Shown: positions 5,666 through 14,406 of the stretch, one piece after another | How positions within the stretch are numbered: position 1 is the stretch's first letter | Layout of the letters: every line of letters begins with the position of its first letter | Virus record (IMG/VR): IMGVR_UViG_3300042897_000129 | Coordinates: 1-20,052 of that record | Direction: 5' to 3' (one strand) | DNA: 20,052 nt | DNA from: a virus | Made by a program: the position numbers and the translations under genes | Notes under the pieces: model-generated | The model's input: the letters and a program-made list of their open reading frames with translations, nothing else | What the model was told of the DNA's origin: nothing | Database searches by the model: none

Positions 5666-8600
5666 ATGGCAACTATAACAGCAAAAGCAACATCTGGTTC
5701 TATATACAATGTATTAGATCCAAATACATGGATTGGTGGGGTAGTACCCGGCCCGGATGATATAGCAGTTTTTCCATCCCAATTGATACGAGCATATCCT
5801 GCTCCAACTGTTGCTACGAATTACGCTACGTACACACCATGGACTGGCTATCGTACATTAACTGTGAATGCTACAACCGGATTTCCGGCATCTGGTAGTT
5901 TTTATTGTTTTCCTGAGTTAATGCAAGATGTAATGTTACCGGTAAAGATAGATTATCAATCAACATCATCTATAACGTTTATCAGTTGTAGTATAGATCA
6001 TTCATATCGAGAATGGCGTTATCAAAATTCACATTCATATACAGAAAAATTTCCAGGTGATAACCCAGTTGCTATAGGAGATTTACGAAGTAGTAATGCA
6101 TATTTTTATCGTGGTTATGGAAATGCAACTGCTTCTATAAATCCATCCAATTGGCAAAACTGTTATCAATTAACAGGAAGTAGCACATGGTCTGTTGCTC
6201 GTATTGATATTAACATTGCATGTGATTTTACTGTTAAGGATACTGCACGATTGAACATGTTTGCTACAAGTTCGGCATCTGGATATATTAATATATTAGG
6301 TGGGTTTAGTGGCGTAAAACTGTTAGATAGAATGACATTTAATGCTACTGGGTCATGGAATACTGCGACTAGTTCATTTAATGGAATTTTAAGTAATTCA
6401 GCAGCAGCAACATATGTAATAATGTCAGGGTCATCAAATTATTCATCATCATTATTAGCAAGTTCATCAGTAGCCGGCACTAGTACACTAACATTACAAT
6501 CACCGGATAGTTTCGGAGTTGGTGATTTCATTACGGTACAATCAACACCTACATTTAATAGATATGCAAATGTAATGACCGCTAGTGATGCTACAAAATT
6601 AAATGGTATAATACCTAGATATAATACTCCTACATTATTTTATGATCATCGTTTTGGTACTGGTTCATATTATGGACCACAACAATATTCTATATTTGAT
6701 ACCGCATCATATGAAACTGATGATGTAGTTCAGATTGAAAGTATATCTGGTAGTGTTGCTACTATATCTAAACGATATGGAAAACATGGAGATGTACAAC
6801 AAGATCTTGGATTATTAGATTATCAAACATATGTACAAACATATGGAGATACTCAACCAAACTATTTCCCGGGACAAAAACGTGTTGTATTAGTTGATAG
6901 TCAACATATGGATTATCAAGTCGGAGAAACGTTAATTATTAGCGGTGGCGCTTATAATATAATTGAAGCTACTACGTATTTATCTCAATCTCATTATATA
7001 GATTTTACAAATCCAGCTACTAGTTGGACTGATTATATTGATTTAGATGTATATATGTATTCAGGGTCTGGTTATAACATGGCAGCTACTACCAATGTAG
7101 CAAATGATTGGAATAAATTATATAGAAAATATACCTTATTAACTACAGCATCTAGATCAGGTACATCATCATTACATATGTCGTCGGCAAGTTTATCAAA
7201 TCCAGCTTCACCAAATGGATATGAATTTCAAGCATATTTACCTATTAAACGAACATATTTTAAAAATGGTGAAATTGAAATTACAGGTAGTATAATTCGA
7301 GATTTTACTCGTACCGGCTCAACTGACGTAGCAAATTTATTTGGGATATTTGCTGGTGGTACTGTATATGCACGATCATCACATGTTGGTAATATATGGT
7401 TAGATCCAACTATTAACGTTACATATGATTCCGCGCCTGGATTTTTAGTAAATAATACTGACATATATTCTAGGAATCGTGTAAATAGTAATACATTAAC
7501 TGCAGGAGCTGCTAGATATCCATTAATCATGTCACAATCTATTAGTGTGAGTTCACAAGATGGTGATTTGGTAATACCAACATTTACTGGATCCAATCAA
7601 ACCGTATCACTTAAATTAGAAGTTAACCAGGGAATTCAACGACATTATGTACAAAATGTATTGATAGATGAATTTTTAAATCCAGCACAACAACGAGGTA
7701 CTGTCAGTGTAGCATTACAAAAATATGCATCATTACTATCAATAAAAATAAAAAATCGATATCAATTATTAGTTTTAGATACAACTGCTAGTATGTCATA
7801 TGGCGATCGTATTAAACAAGGCGGATTATTAGATACACAAGTTGCTGGTAAAACATGTAAATTTATAGCAAATGAAATTGAAGATCCAATGGGATTTCAA
7901 AACTTAAATTGGGACTATTTTTATAAAAAAGGACAAACCAATTTAAATCCATATGCACATAATTTAATATATAATGTATCCGGTGCTCTTAATACCGCTG
8001 TACAAGGATTTATTCAACAAGCAGGTCCAAAAGCGTTAGACATACAAACAAATGGCGTTGGATATGCACAATGGACTGCATACGGTAAATCTGGAGCTGA
8101 TTTTTTTATAACATATGATTTAGGTACAAATGTAAATTTTGATTCTGTCGGAATTGGACATACTGGTACTAGTATTGAAGCAGCTGTTAATAATATTATA
8201 TCCGGATCTAGAATCGACGTCGCAGACAACCCAGATAATTGGACCACTGTTTGGGCAAAACAACATGATTTACGTAGATCTACCGGTGGTAATGCAATAC
8301 GATTCTACACATTTCCTAGCGGATCTGTTAATAAAAGATTTATACGTGTATATTCAGATGGGGGTACTGCAAATGCTGATTCAAATCGACATGGATTTTT
8401 TGGAGTATATTCATTTGCAACAGCATCATATGGTGTATATGGAGCATCTAATACAACCAATCAAATAAAATTACGAAGTGCAAAAAACTTTGCAGTCGGC
8501 GATACTATAATGTTTTGGAATAGAGATGTTACTGGTACCAGATGTGATAATTTTCAAGCAGGAAATATTGTTTTACCAATATTATATGATACTATAACTA

Positions 8601-10285
8601 ATATACATAATAATGCGGTAACCGATGCAGATGTAGTTGGTGGTAAAACAACATATTATACAATAACCGCAATATCAGGAAATATAATCACATTAGATAG
8701 ACCACCGGCATATGATCATTTATTTGTTGGTACTATTGTAATGAAGTGTAATAGAGGTAAACTTAATTTTGTTGGACGTGATAGAAACCGAATACAAACA
8801 TACTTTCTTAGTAAATATGGTACATTTTCAATAACGCATGTTAACATGTATAATGCAACCTCCGCAAATGGAGGAGGAGTTGGTATAACGAGAGCTAGCT
8901 CAGGTAATACAGCAACGATACGATGTGAATTAGAAGATTCATTTATATATTCACCACGTAGAAATTATAATTCAGTTAATGGTGATATACTTAGAATACG
9001 TAATACAATTGGTAAATTTAATAATCCACCGGGTAGAGTAGAAAATGATGTTTCACAAACAGCTGTTAGTTTTAATATGTTTTGTTTGGAAGGATTAACT
9101 GCATGGTATTATCCTGTAACTAAATTTAATAAAACGGTATTCAATCATTTAGTATGTATGAATCATAATATTAATAGCACAATATATGATAGTTCAATAG
9201 CAACACATGGTTTTAATAGTATGTATGATTCATCATTTCGAGGTGGTAGAATATATGTTAAAAATAATATGTTTCATACTAATTGGAATGATCCGAGAAT
9301 GTTTACTGCTCAACAAAATGCAAGTTTAAGTTCACAAATTAGCAAACAACTTGTTTGGGGTGAAAATTATTTTATGGGTAATATTATCAGCGGATATCCT
9401 GGATCTCAATTTATAATGAATGATATATTTCAGAAATGCAAACTAATTGATTATCGTAATTATTGTAGTAATGTACCATCTGAAAATAGAAAAGGACATC
9501 CAAATTTTGTAAATAATAATATACCATATATATATGATCAATATAGTTACCTGAATAATAAATTTAATGGTACGATAGAAAATATAAGAATACGATTTGA
9601 CCGAGATAAATGTCTTCGAATGCAAGGTAGATTTAATGCTAGTTTATATATATTTGATGAAAATACATATTATAGTGTTTGGTCTGATATTCCAAATTTA
9701 AATAATATATTAGATCTAGGTAATTTTTTATTATGCAATTTTTACGTTAAACAAGACGCCGAAGTTCGTATACAATTAAACGTTTCAGCTAGGACAACTG
9801 TTGCTAAAAAATATGCAATCGGTACTTCTCTTAATAGTACAACCCATGTCGCAACTGGACATGAGTATTACGGTAAATCATTTCCAAAGATATTAGTAAT
9901 TGATAAACAAACAAATACGGTTATTGCAAGTAAATTAGTATCTAGTTTACAATTTCAGGATTATAGTATCAATGAAACCTTCAATTTAAAACAAGGCGAC
10001 TATGCAATATCGTTTGAATTAGGTTATGATGACAATACATTTTCCACCGGTTTAACTTCGACACATATATTTGACTATACACAACCAACATTAGACATAC
10101 TAACTGCAGATGTGAACAATATTGATATTATTAACAATAACTGGGATAACTATAAATTATTAAAAAATATTGACAATAACGTGGTAACGGATATTTATTT
10201 TAAAGATAATATTGGTTCTGAAACCGTAGCACAAACAACATCTGATTTATCATCTACAACCAGATTTAACAAGGTAAAATTATAA
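5666..10285 (+). CDS. Giant multidomain virion adhesin, G8-like N-terminus (1539 aa)
   Basis: Residues 10-36 contain an SGSIYNVLDPNTWIGGVVPG segment and then PDDIAVF. This is the start pattern of G8-type beta domains (W-x-G-G-x-x-P-x-x-x-D) found in carbohydrate-processing and surface proteins. Long Ser/Thr/Tyr-rich beta regions follow. Residues about 780-910 look like an F5/8-type (discoidin) or related carbohydrate-binding fold: WTAYGKSGADFFITYDLGTN, FDSVGIGHTGT, DNPDNWTTVW, then a final RFIRVYSDGG strand. Residues about 1030-1300 have the short Asn-rich strands of a right-handed beta-helix (ITHVNMYNATSANGGGVGIT, RGGRIYVKNNMFHTNW). The C-terminal 200 residues form another beta domain. No catalytic motif is clear, so polysaccharide binding is inferred and depolymerase activity is only possible. 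There is no ribosome site before the ATG; it starts one base after the upstream stop, suggesting coupling. A receptor-binding or baseplate-associated role is likely. Confidence 0.6.
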   Translation: MATITAKATSGSIYNVLDPNTWIGGVVPGPDDIAVFPSQLIRAYPAPTVATNYATYTPWTGYRTLTVNATTGFPASGSFYCFPELMQDVMLPVKIDYQSTSSITFISCSIDHSYREWRYQNSHSYTEKFPGDNPVAIGDLRSSNAYFYRGYGNATASINPSNWQNCYQLTGSSTWSVARIDINIACDFTVKDTARLNMFATSSASGYINILGGFSGVKLLDRMTFNATGSWNTATSSFNGILSNSAAATYVIMSGSSNYSSSLLASSSVAGTSTLTLQSPDSFGVGDFITVQSTPTFNRYANVMTASDATKLNGIIPRYNTPTLFYDHRFGTGSYYGPQQYSIFDTASYETDDVVQIESISGSVATISKRYGKHGDVQQDLGLLDYQTYVQTYGDTQPNYFPGQKRVVLVDSQHMDYQVGETLIISGGAYNIIEATTYLSQSHYIDFTNPATSWTDYIDLDVYMYSGSGYNMAATTNVANDWNKLYRKYTLLTTASRSGTSSLHMSSASLSNPASPNGYEFQAYLPIKRTYFKNGEIEITGSIIRDFTRTGSTDVANLFGIFAGGTVYARSSHVGNIWLDPTINVTYDSAPGFLVNNTDIYSRNRVNSNTLTAGAARYPLIMSQSISVSSQDGDLVIPTFTGSNQTVSLKLEVNQGIQRHYVQNVLIDEFLNPAQQRGTVSVALQKYASLLSIKIKNRYQLLVLDTTASMSYGDRIKQGGLLDTQVAGKTCKFIANEIEDPMGFQNLNWDYFYKKGQTNLNPYAHNLIYNVSGALNTAVQGFIQQAGPKALDIQTNGVGYAQWTAYGKSGADFFITYDLGTNVNFDSVGIGHTGTSIEAAVNNIISGSRIDVADNPDNWTTVWAKQHDLRRSTGGNAIRFYTFPSGSVNKRFIRVYSDGGTANADSNRHGFFGVYSFATASYGVYGASNTTNQIKLRSAKNFAVGDTIMFWNRDVTGTRCDNFQAGNIVLPILYDTITNIHNNAVTDADVVGGKTTYYTITAISGNIITLDRPPAYDHLFVGTIVMKCNRGKLNFVGRDRNRIQTYFLSKYGTFSITHVNMYNATSANGGGVGITRASSGNTATIRCELEDSFIYSPRRNYNSVNGDILRIRNTIGKFNNPPGRVENDVSQTAVSFNMFCLEGLTAWYYPVTKFNKTVFNHLVCMNHNINSTIYDSSIATHGFNSMYDSSFRGGRIYVKNNMFHTNWNDPRMFTAQQNASLSSQISKQLVWGENYFMGNIISGYPGSQFIMNDIFQKCKLIDYRNYCSNVPSENRKGHPNFVNNNIPYIYDQYSYLNNKFNGTIENIRIRFDRDKCLRMQGRFNASLYIFDENTYYSVWSDIPNLNNILDLGNFLLCNFYVKQDAEVRIQLNVSARTTVAKKYAIGTSLNSTTHVATGHEYYGKSFPKILVIDKQTNTVIASKLVSSLQFQDYSINETFNLKQGDYAISFELGYDDNTFSTGLTSTHIFDYTQPTLDILTADVNNIDIINNNWDNYKLLKNIDNNVVTDIYFKDNIGSETVAQTTSDLSSTTRFNKVKL
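10191..10198 (+). promoter_or_regulatory. Possible internal late promoter element
   Basis: ATATTTAT, followed by TTTAAAG, lies inside the end of the 1539-aa gene, 96 nt before the 1217-aa fibre start. That distance equals the one seen before the SHAEG fibre. It codes for Asp-Ile-Tyr-Phe and may be chance in AT-rich DNA. Confidence 0.2.
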
Positions 10286-10286
10286 T

Positions 10287-13200
10287 ATGAAATTTAAAAT
10301 TTTAAATAACGAACCATTACAATTTTATGATTCTAATGCTAATTTAACAGGTACAATCAAGATATCCGGATCCGGGGGTGATTTATATATTACTCCTGAA
10401 TCTGGTTCATCGCGTAATGTAATTATAGGCGATTCTACAACTGTTGGCGATGTTGAAATTGGTGGAACCGCATCACCTGTAAATTTAAGATTGTTAGGTG
10501 GTGGTACTTTAACTAGCAATGGTAATATCCTATATATCGGTAATTCGGCTACGAGTGATCAAGTAATAATATCAAATGCTACATTTACATCGTCCTTACA
10601 AATAACAGGTTCATTGCGGGTATCTGGCAGTGCATATGCACAATATTTCGTAGGCGACGGATCTGGCTTAACCAATATAAACGCATCAGCATCAATTGCT
10701 ATACGCGATGAAGGTACGTTATTAACATCATCAGTTGCATCAATTGATTTTGTTGGAACCGGGGTAAGTGCATCTGTTGTAGGTGGATCTGTTACTGTTA
10801 CCATTAATGGCGGTGGCGGTAGTGCCGATACTGGGTCATTGCTAACCACTGCATCGTTTTCAAATCCTAATTTAACATTTACAAAAGGCGATACTAGTAC
10901 ATTCAATGTCAATTTAACCACATTACAACCAACTACTGCTTCATATTCATTAACAGCATCATATGCATTAAATGCTAGTGCAACAGTTGATACCGGTTCA
11001 TTATTAACTACGAGTTCATTTAATAGCTTTACTAGTTCATATACAACGGGATCATTTACTGGTAGTTTCTTTGGTAATGGTAGTGGGTTACTAGGTGTTA
11101 TAAGTTCGAGCTATGCAGAATCAGCATCATATGCTTTAACGAGTTCATATTCAATTAGTTCTAGTTATGCTACTAGTGCATCATATGCTCTAACTTCATC
11201 ATATGCTCAAAATATAGTTATATCGGGTTCAGTTAATAATGTAGATTACATTGACTTTAATACTGGATCTGCAGAACCAACATGGAAATCAGGAAGAGTT
11301 TATTGGAATAATACAGACGGAGCCTTATCAGTTTACAATGCTGAAGCAGATATATCACTACAAGTAGGTCAAGAGAACTGGGTAAGAGTCCGTAATGCAA
11401 CTGGTGTACTAATTACAAATGGAACTGCAGTAAGACTTATAGGATCTCATGGAGATACACCCAAAGTAGTACTAGCTCAATCTATACAGGTATCAGGGAG
11501 TGTAACTAGAGATAACCAGCTCTTAGGAATAGCTACACACGATATTGAAATAAATTCTTTTGGATATATAACAGCACAGGGTTTAGTAAAAGGGCTAAAT
11601 ACATCTGCTTTTGTGGATGGAGATAGGCTATACGTTTCTTCTTCAGCAGGTAAACTTACAAATATTCCTCCAGTTGCCCCGTATGAACTTATTCCTGCAG
11701 GTATTGTAGTAAAGGCAGGTCCGGGTGGAAGTGGAATTTTATATGCAGATCCTTACCAGCCAATGGACTTTACAGACTTAAGCTCAGTAGAGATAGGAGA
11801 TTACACATATGGAGATATTTTTACATATATTAAAAGTGGATCTATAGGGGTATGGAAACATACAAATCAATTATCTGGATCATATGGTATAACAGGTAGT
11901 TTAACTACTACCGGTTCAAATACATTTATCGGTACTCAAATTATCACAGGTAGTTCATCAACAGATCTAGTAAGAATTACACAAACCGGAACAGGTAATG
12001 CATTTATTGTTGAAGATTCAACTAATCCAGATGCATCACCATTTGTAATAGATAATGCAGGTAATGTTGGGATAGGAACTACTACACCGACACAAAAACT
12101 TACTATTTCTAGTGGTTCTATTCTTTTAGATAATACATATGCATTAAAAATAAAAACTACATCAGGTAATGATGCTGATATAGTTACTCTAAATGCTGGT
12201 AACAGTTTATACTTAGGATCGGCACAACGAGATATATATTTTAGAACAGGTAATAATAACATAATGTATATTACAAGTTCTGCTGTTGGTATTGGTAATT
12301 CTGCTCCTCAATCTGGATTTATATTAGATGTACTTGGTAAATCTGTATTCCGTGGAGATATATATATTAGTGGGTCTTTAATCGAATTTGGTGCATTATC
12401 ATATAAACTAAGTCAAGGTGGTAATAGTTGGATTAATAGTGGTTCTGGAAATTTGGGTATCGGTACGTCCACACCGAATGCTAAATTGGATGTAAATGGT
12501 AATACTCTTATCACCGGTTCATTAACAGTAACCTCAGGTATAACAGGTTCGATATTTGGAACCTCGAGTTGGGCAAATAATGCAGTATCATCATCATATT
12601 CCGCAAATTCAAAACTATTTGATGGAAACAATACTGCGGTATTTGCTACTACAGCAAGTAATATATTTATCGGTAGCCAAACAATAACCGGTTCATTGAT
12701 AATTACCAATGATTTAACAGTAATTGGGTCATCATCTATACAATATATAACATCATCACAATTAAACATTGCAACCAATTTAATTAATGTAAATACAAAT
12801 ACACCGAGTATTCGATTTGGTGGTATTGCGGTTAATGATTCAGGCTCATCCCCAATTAGATCAGGATCATTCCTTTTTGATTCACAAGAAAATCATTGGT
12901 TAGCAGTACACGAAAATGGCGGTGTTGTAGTAACATCATCATTATTTTTAATGGGTCCGGAGACATATAATTCAATTGGTTCCGAAACCCATCCTACTAC
13001 TAATCGAGTATTAAAATCAGTAGATGATGAACACGTTGGTGATTCAAATATTACAGACACCGGAACAACAGTATCTATTAATAGCAATACCGAAATCACC
13101 GGATCTGTATTAATATCTGGTTCATTAACGGTAGGCGGTGTCATATTCGGTAATGGTGGAATGAGTATGTCGGGATCTAATAGTGTTACTGGCTCTTTGA

Positions 13201-13940
13201 TAATTTCTGGATCTGCTACAGCATTAAACGTAGTTGGTAATGCTACGATAACAGGATCATTAAACGTAACACAAAATATTACTGGTTCTGGATTACGGAT
13301 AACTGGCTCAACATCAAGTGATTTAGTTAAAATAACACAAAATGGTGCCGGTAATGCATTTGTTGTAGAAGATTCAACTAGCCCGGATTCAACTGCATTT
13401 ACTATATCAGCAACAGGAAATACCGGTATAGGTGTTTCACCAGACTCCCTAACTAAATTAACAATAACAAATCAATCCAACGTTGGAACTTCATACGGTA
13501 TGTCATCCACAGCAATAGGACCAGATAATGGTACTTCATATGCAATTGGTATATCAGGTATTGGTAATAACGCACAGGATAACATAGGTGTAACAGGTCA
13601 AGCTTCAGCAGCTTTCCTTGGCTCTAATTCTAATATAGGTGTATATGGTACTGCCAATGGAGTTGATACTTCTATACTAAGTATAGGTGGATATTTTTCC
13701 TCAGAACGATCTATAGATAACTACTCATTACAATTAATTGATGGTACTGAAGGAGCTGGTAAAGTATTAGTATCCCAAACATCGGATGGTAAAGCAAATT
13801 GGTCAACCAAATTATCCGGCTCATATGAAATAACAGGTTCACTCGCAATATCCGGATCAGTAATAGGTCAATCAGGAAATACAATATCTAGTGATGCATT
13901 AGTACAAGCATCTCTGTTATATTTATCGAACAATTTCTAA
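10287..13940 (+). CDS. Long modular tail fibre protein (1217 aa)
   Basis: A Gly/Ser/Thr-rich fibre made of recognisable phage modules. In order, by approximate residue: FVGDGSGLTNINAS (121); an IRDEGTLLTSSVASIDFVGT module (137-175); TGSLLTTASF...FTKGD (182-211, paralogue of the SHAEG fibre); SSFTGSFFGNGSGLLGV (255); six SYAxxA hexamers (275-309); a domain around NGTAVRLIGSHGDTPKVVLA to PPVAPYELIPAGIVVKAGPG (364-490); GNAFIVEDSTNPDASPFVID with GNVGIGTTTP (560-600); GNLGIGTSTPNAKLDVNG (721-738); a second GNAFVVEDST/GNTGIG copy (1012-1049); and a GVTGQASAAFLGSNSNIGVY module (1096). No S74-type intramolecular chaperone is visible at the C-terminus. AAGG lies 12 nt before the ATG, which is one base after the previous stop. 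It is probably a trimeric tail or accessory fibre. Roughly residues 331-530 use a different codon style. Confidence 0.75.
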   Translation: MKFKILNNEPLQFYDSNANLTGTIKISGSGGDLYITPESGSSRNVIIGDSTTVGDVEIGGTASPVNLRLLGGGTLTSNGNILYIGNSATSDQVIISNATFTSSLQITGSLRVSGSAYAQYFVGDGSGLTNINASASIAIRDEGTLLTSSVASIDFVGTGVSASVVGGSVTVTINGGGGSADTGSLLTTASFSNPNLTFTKGDTSTFNVNLTTLQPTTASYSLTASYALNASATVDTGSLLTTSSFNSFTSSYTTGSFTGSFFGNGSGLLGVISSSYAESASYALTSSYSISSSYATSASYALTSSYAQNIVISGSVNNVDYIDFNTGSAEPTWKSGRVYWNNTDGALSVYNAEADISLQVGQENWVRVRNATGVLITNGTAVRLIGSHGDTPKVVLAQSIQVSGSVTRDNQLLGIATHDIEINSFGYITAQGLVKGLNTSAFVDGDRLYVSSSAGKLTNIPPVAPYELIPAGIVVKAGPGGSGILYADPYQPMDFTDLSSVEIGDYTYGDIFTYIKSGSIGVWKHTNQLSGSYGITGSLTTTGSNTFIGTQIITGSSSTDLVRITQTGTGNAFIVEDSTNPDASPFVIDNAGNVGIGTTTPTQKLTISSGSILLDNTYALKIKTTSGNDADIVTLNAGNSLYLGSAQRDIYFRTGNNNIMYITSSAVGIGNSAPQSGFILDVLGKSVFRGDIYISGSLIEFGALSYKLSQGGNSWINSGSGNLGIGTSTPNAKLDVNGNTLITGSLTVTSGITGSIFGTSSWANNAVSSSYSANSKLFDGNNTAVFATTASNIFIGSQTITGSLIITNDLTVIGSSSIQYITSSQLNIATNLINVNTNTPSIRFGGIAVNDSGSSPIRSGSFLFDSQENHWLAVHENGGVVVTSSLFLMGPETYNSIGSETHPTTNRVLKSVDDEHVGDSNITDTGTTVSINSNTEITGSVLISGSLTVGGVIFGNGGMSMSGSNSVTGSLIISGSATALNVVGNATITGSLNVTQNITGSGLRITGSTSSDLVKITQNGAGNAFVVEDSTSPDSTAFTISATGNTGIGVSPDSLTKLTITNQSNVGTSYGMSSTAIGPDNGTSYAIGISGIGNNAQDNIGVTGQASAAFLGSNSNIGVYGTANGVDTSILSIGGYFSSERSIDNYSLQLIDGTEGAGKVLVSQTSDGKANWSTKLSGSYEITGSLAISGSVIGQSGNTISSDALVQASLLYLSNNF
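10830..10919 (+). repeat. Fibre module copy B (TGSLLTTASF...FTKGD)
   Basis: Paralogue of the module at 5017-5106, differing at 6 of 30 residues. A shorter third echo, TGSLLTTSSF, follows about 60 codons later in the same gene, so the module has also spread within the fibre. Confidence 0.85.
11109..11213 (+). repeat. SYAxxA hexapeptide repeats
   Basis: Five full and one partial 18-nt units encode S-Y-A/S-x-x-A/S (SYAESA, SYALTS, SYSISS, SYATSA, SYALTS, SYAQN). The DNA word GCATCATATGC recurs here and in the other ASYA-containing genes. A strict six-residue period with an aromatic at position two suggests a repetitive shaft structure. Confidence 0.8.
11964..12077 (+). repeat. Duplicated fibre module, copy 1 (DLVRITQ...GNVGIG)
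   Basis: A 38-codon segment, repeated at 13320-13433 of the same gene with 25 of 38 residues identical and no gaps. It precedes a GIGTTTP strand. Internal duplication has lengthened the fibre shaft. Confidence 0.85.
13320..13433 (+). repeat. Duplicated fibre module, copy 2 (DLVKITQ...GNTGIG)
   Basis: Partner of the copy at 11964-12077, diverged mainly in its second half. Both copies keep GNAF-V-VEDST-PD, a known phage-fibre motif. Confidence 0.85.
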
Positions 13941-13945
13941 TCAAG

Positions 13946-13963
13946 ATATTTATTAATATAAAA
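13946..13963 (+). promoter_or_regulatory. Candidate late promoter (ATATTTAT element)
   Basis: ATATTTAT followed by TAATATAAAA fills most of the 35-nt gap before the 142-aa structural gene, 30 nt ahead of its ATG. The same octamer recurs in five other gaps. Confidence 0.5.
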
Positions 13964-13975
13964 TAAAATAAAATT

Positions 13976-14404
13976 ATGGCAACAGGTTTAACATTCACAG
14001 GGGCATTATTAGCATCTTCATCATTTTTAGTCAGTTCATCACAATTAACACCCATAGTTATAGCACACGGTGGTAGTAACGGATCTCGTATTTATAGCAT
14101 TGCAGTTTCGACAAATTCTACAACTGCTGCCAATCACTTACTAGGTATTTCTAGTTCAGCAGGTATTGCTCGTTTGGGTGTATTAGCAGTAACTGCTAAT
14201 TCAGGACATACTGCAGGTACTGCTACATTTGATTTTTTCGGTAATGCATTATTTGCTGCTGTATTTCAGAAACAAAAAGATGCAAACGGTGTACCATATT
14301 TCAATTTAGCACCAAATACATTCTTAACAATGCAAACGTCAGCATCAGTATTTTTATCTACAACATCCACATCTAGTATACATGTTAGTGGTGAATTCTA
14401 TTAA
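13976..14404 (+). CDS. Structural protein of unknown role (142 aa)
   Basis: A small, Ala/Ser/Thr-rich beta protein. It starts MATGLTFTGALLASSSFLVS and contains LGVLAVTANSGHTAGTATFD followed by FFGNALFAAVFQKQKDANGV and PYFNLAPNTFLTM. That last pattern (NSG-x-T-A-G, D-x-F, QKQ-DANG-PYFNLAP) resembles a beta-sandwich virion domain I recall from other marine phages, with no fixed function. The N-terminal hydrophobic stretch is Ser-rich and not a convincing signal peptide. No Shine-Dalgarno site is visible, only an A-rich leader; the late promoter candidate sits directly upstream. The stop and the next ATG are 2 nt apart. A fibre or baseplate accessory, or a decoration protein, is plausible. Confidence 0.55.
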   Translation: MATGLTFTGALLASSSFLVSSSQLTPIVIAHGGSNGSRIYSIAVSTNSTTAANHLLGISSSAGIARLGVLAVTANSGHTAGTATFDFFGNALFAAVFQKQKDANGVPYFNLAPNTFLTMQTSASVFLSTTSTSSIHVSGEFY

Positions 14405-14406
14405 TA

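Noticed and set aside
12663-12670. ATATTTAT inside the long fibre as a promoter
   Set aside because: It lies mid-gene, far from any start, and is explained by the codons for Ile-Phe-Ile.
12413-12778. Minus-strand frames under the long fibre gene (also 10325-10519, 10559-10921, 11936-12262, 12893-13144)
   Set aside because: They are Val/Pro/Asp-rich mirror translations of GGT/ACA/TCA-rich fibre codons, with no initiation signals.
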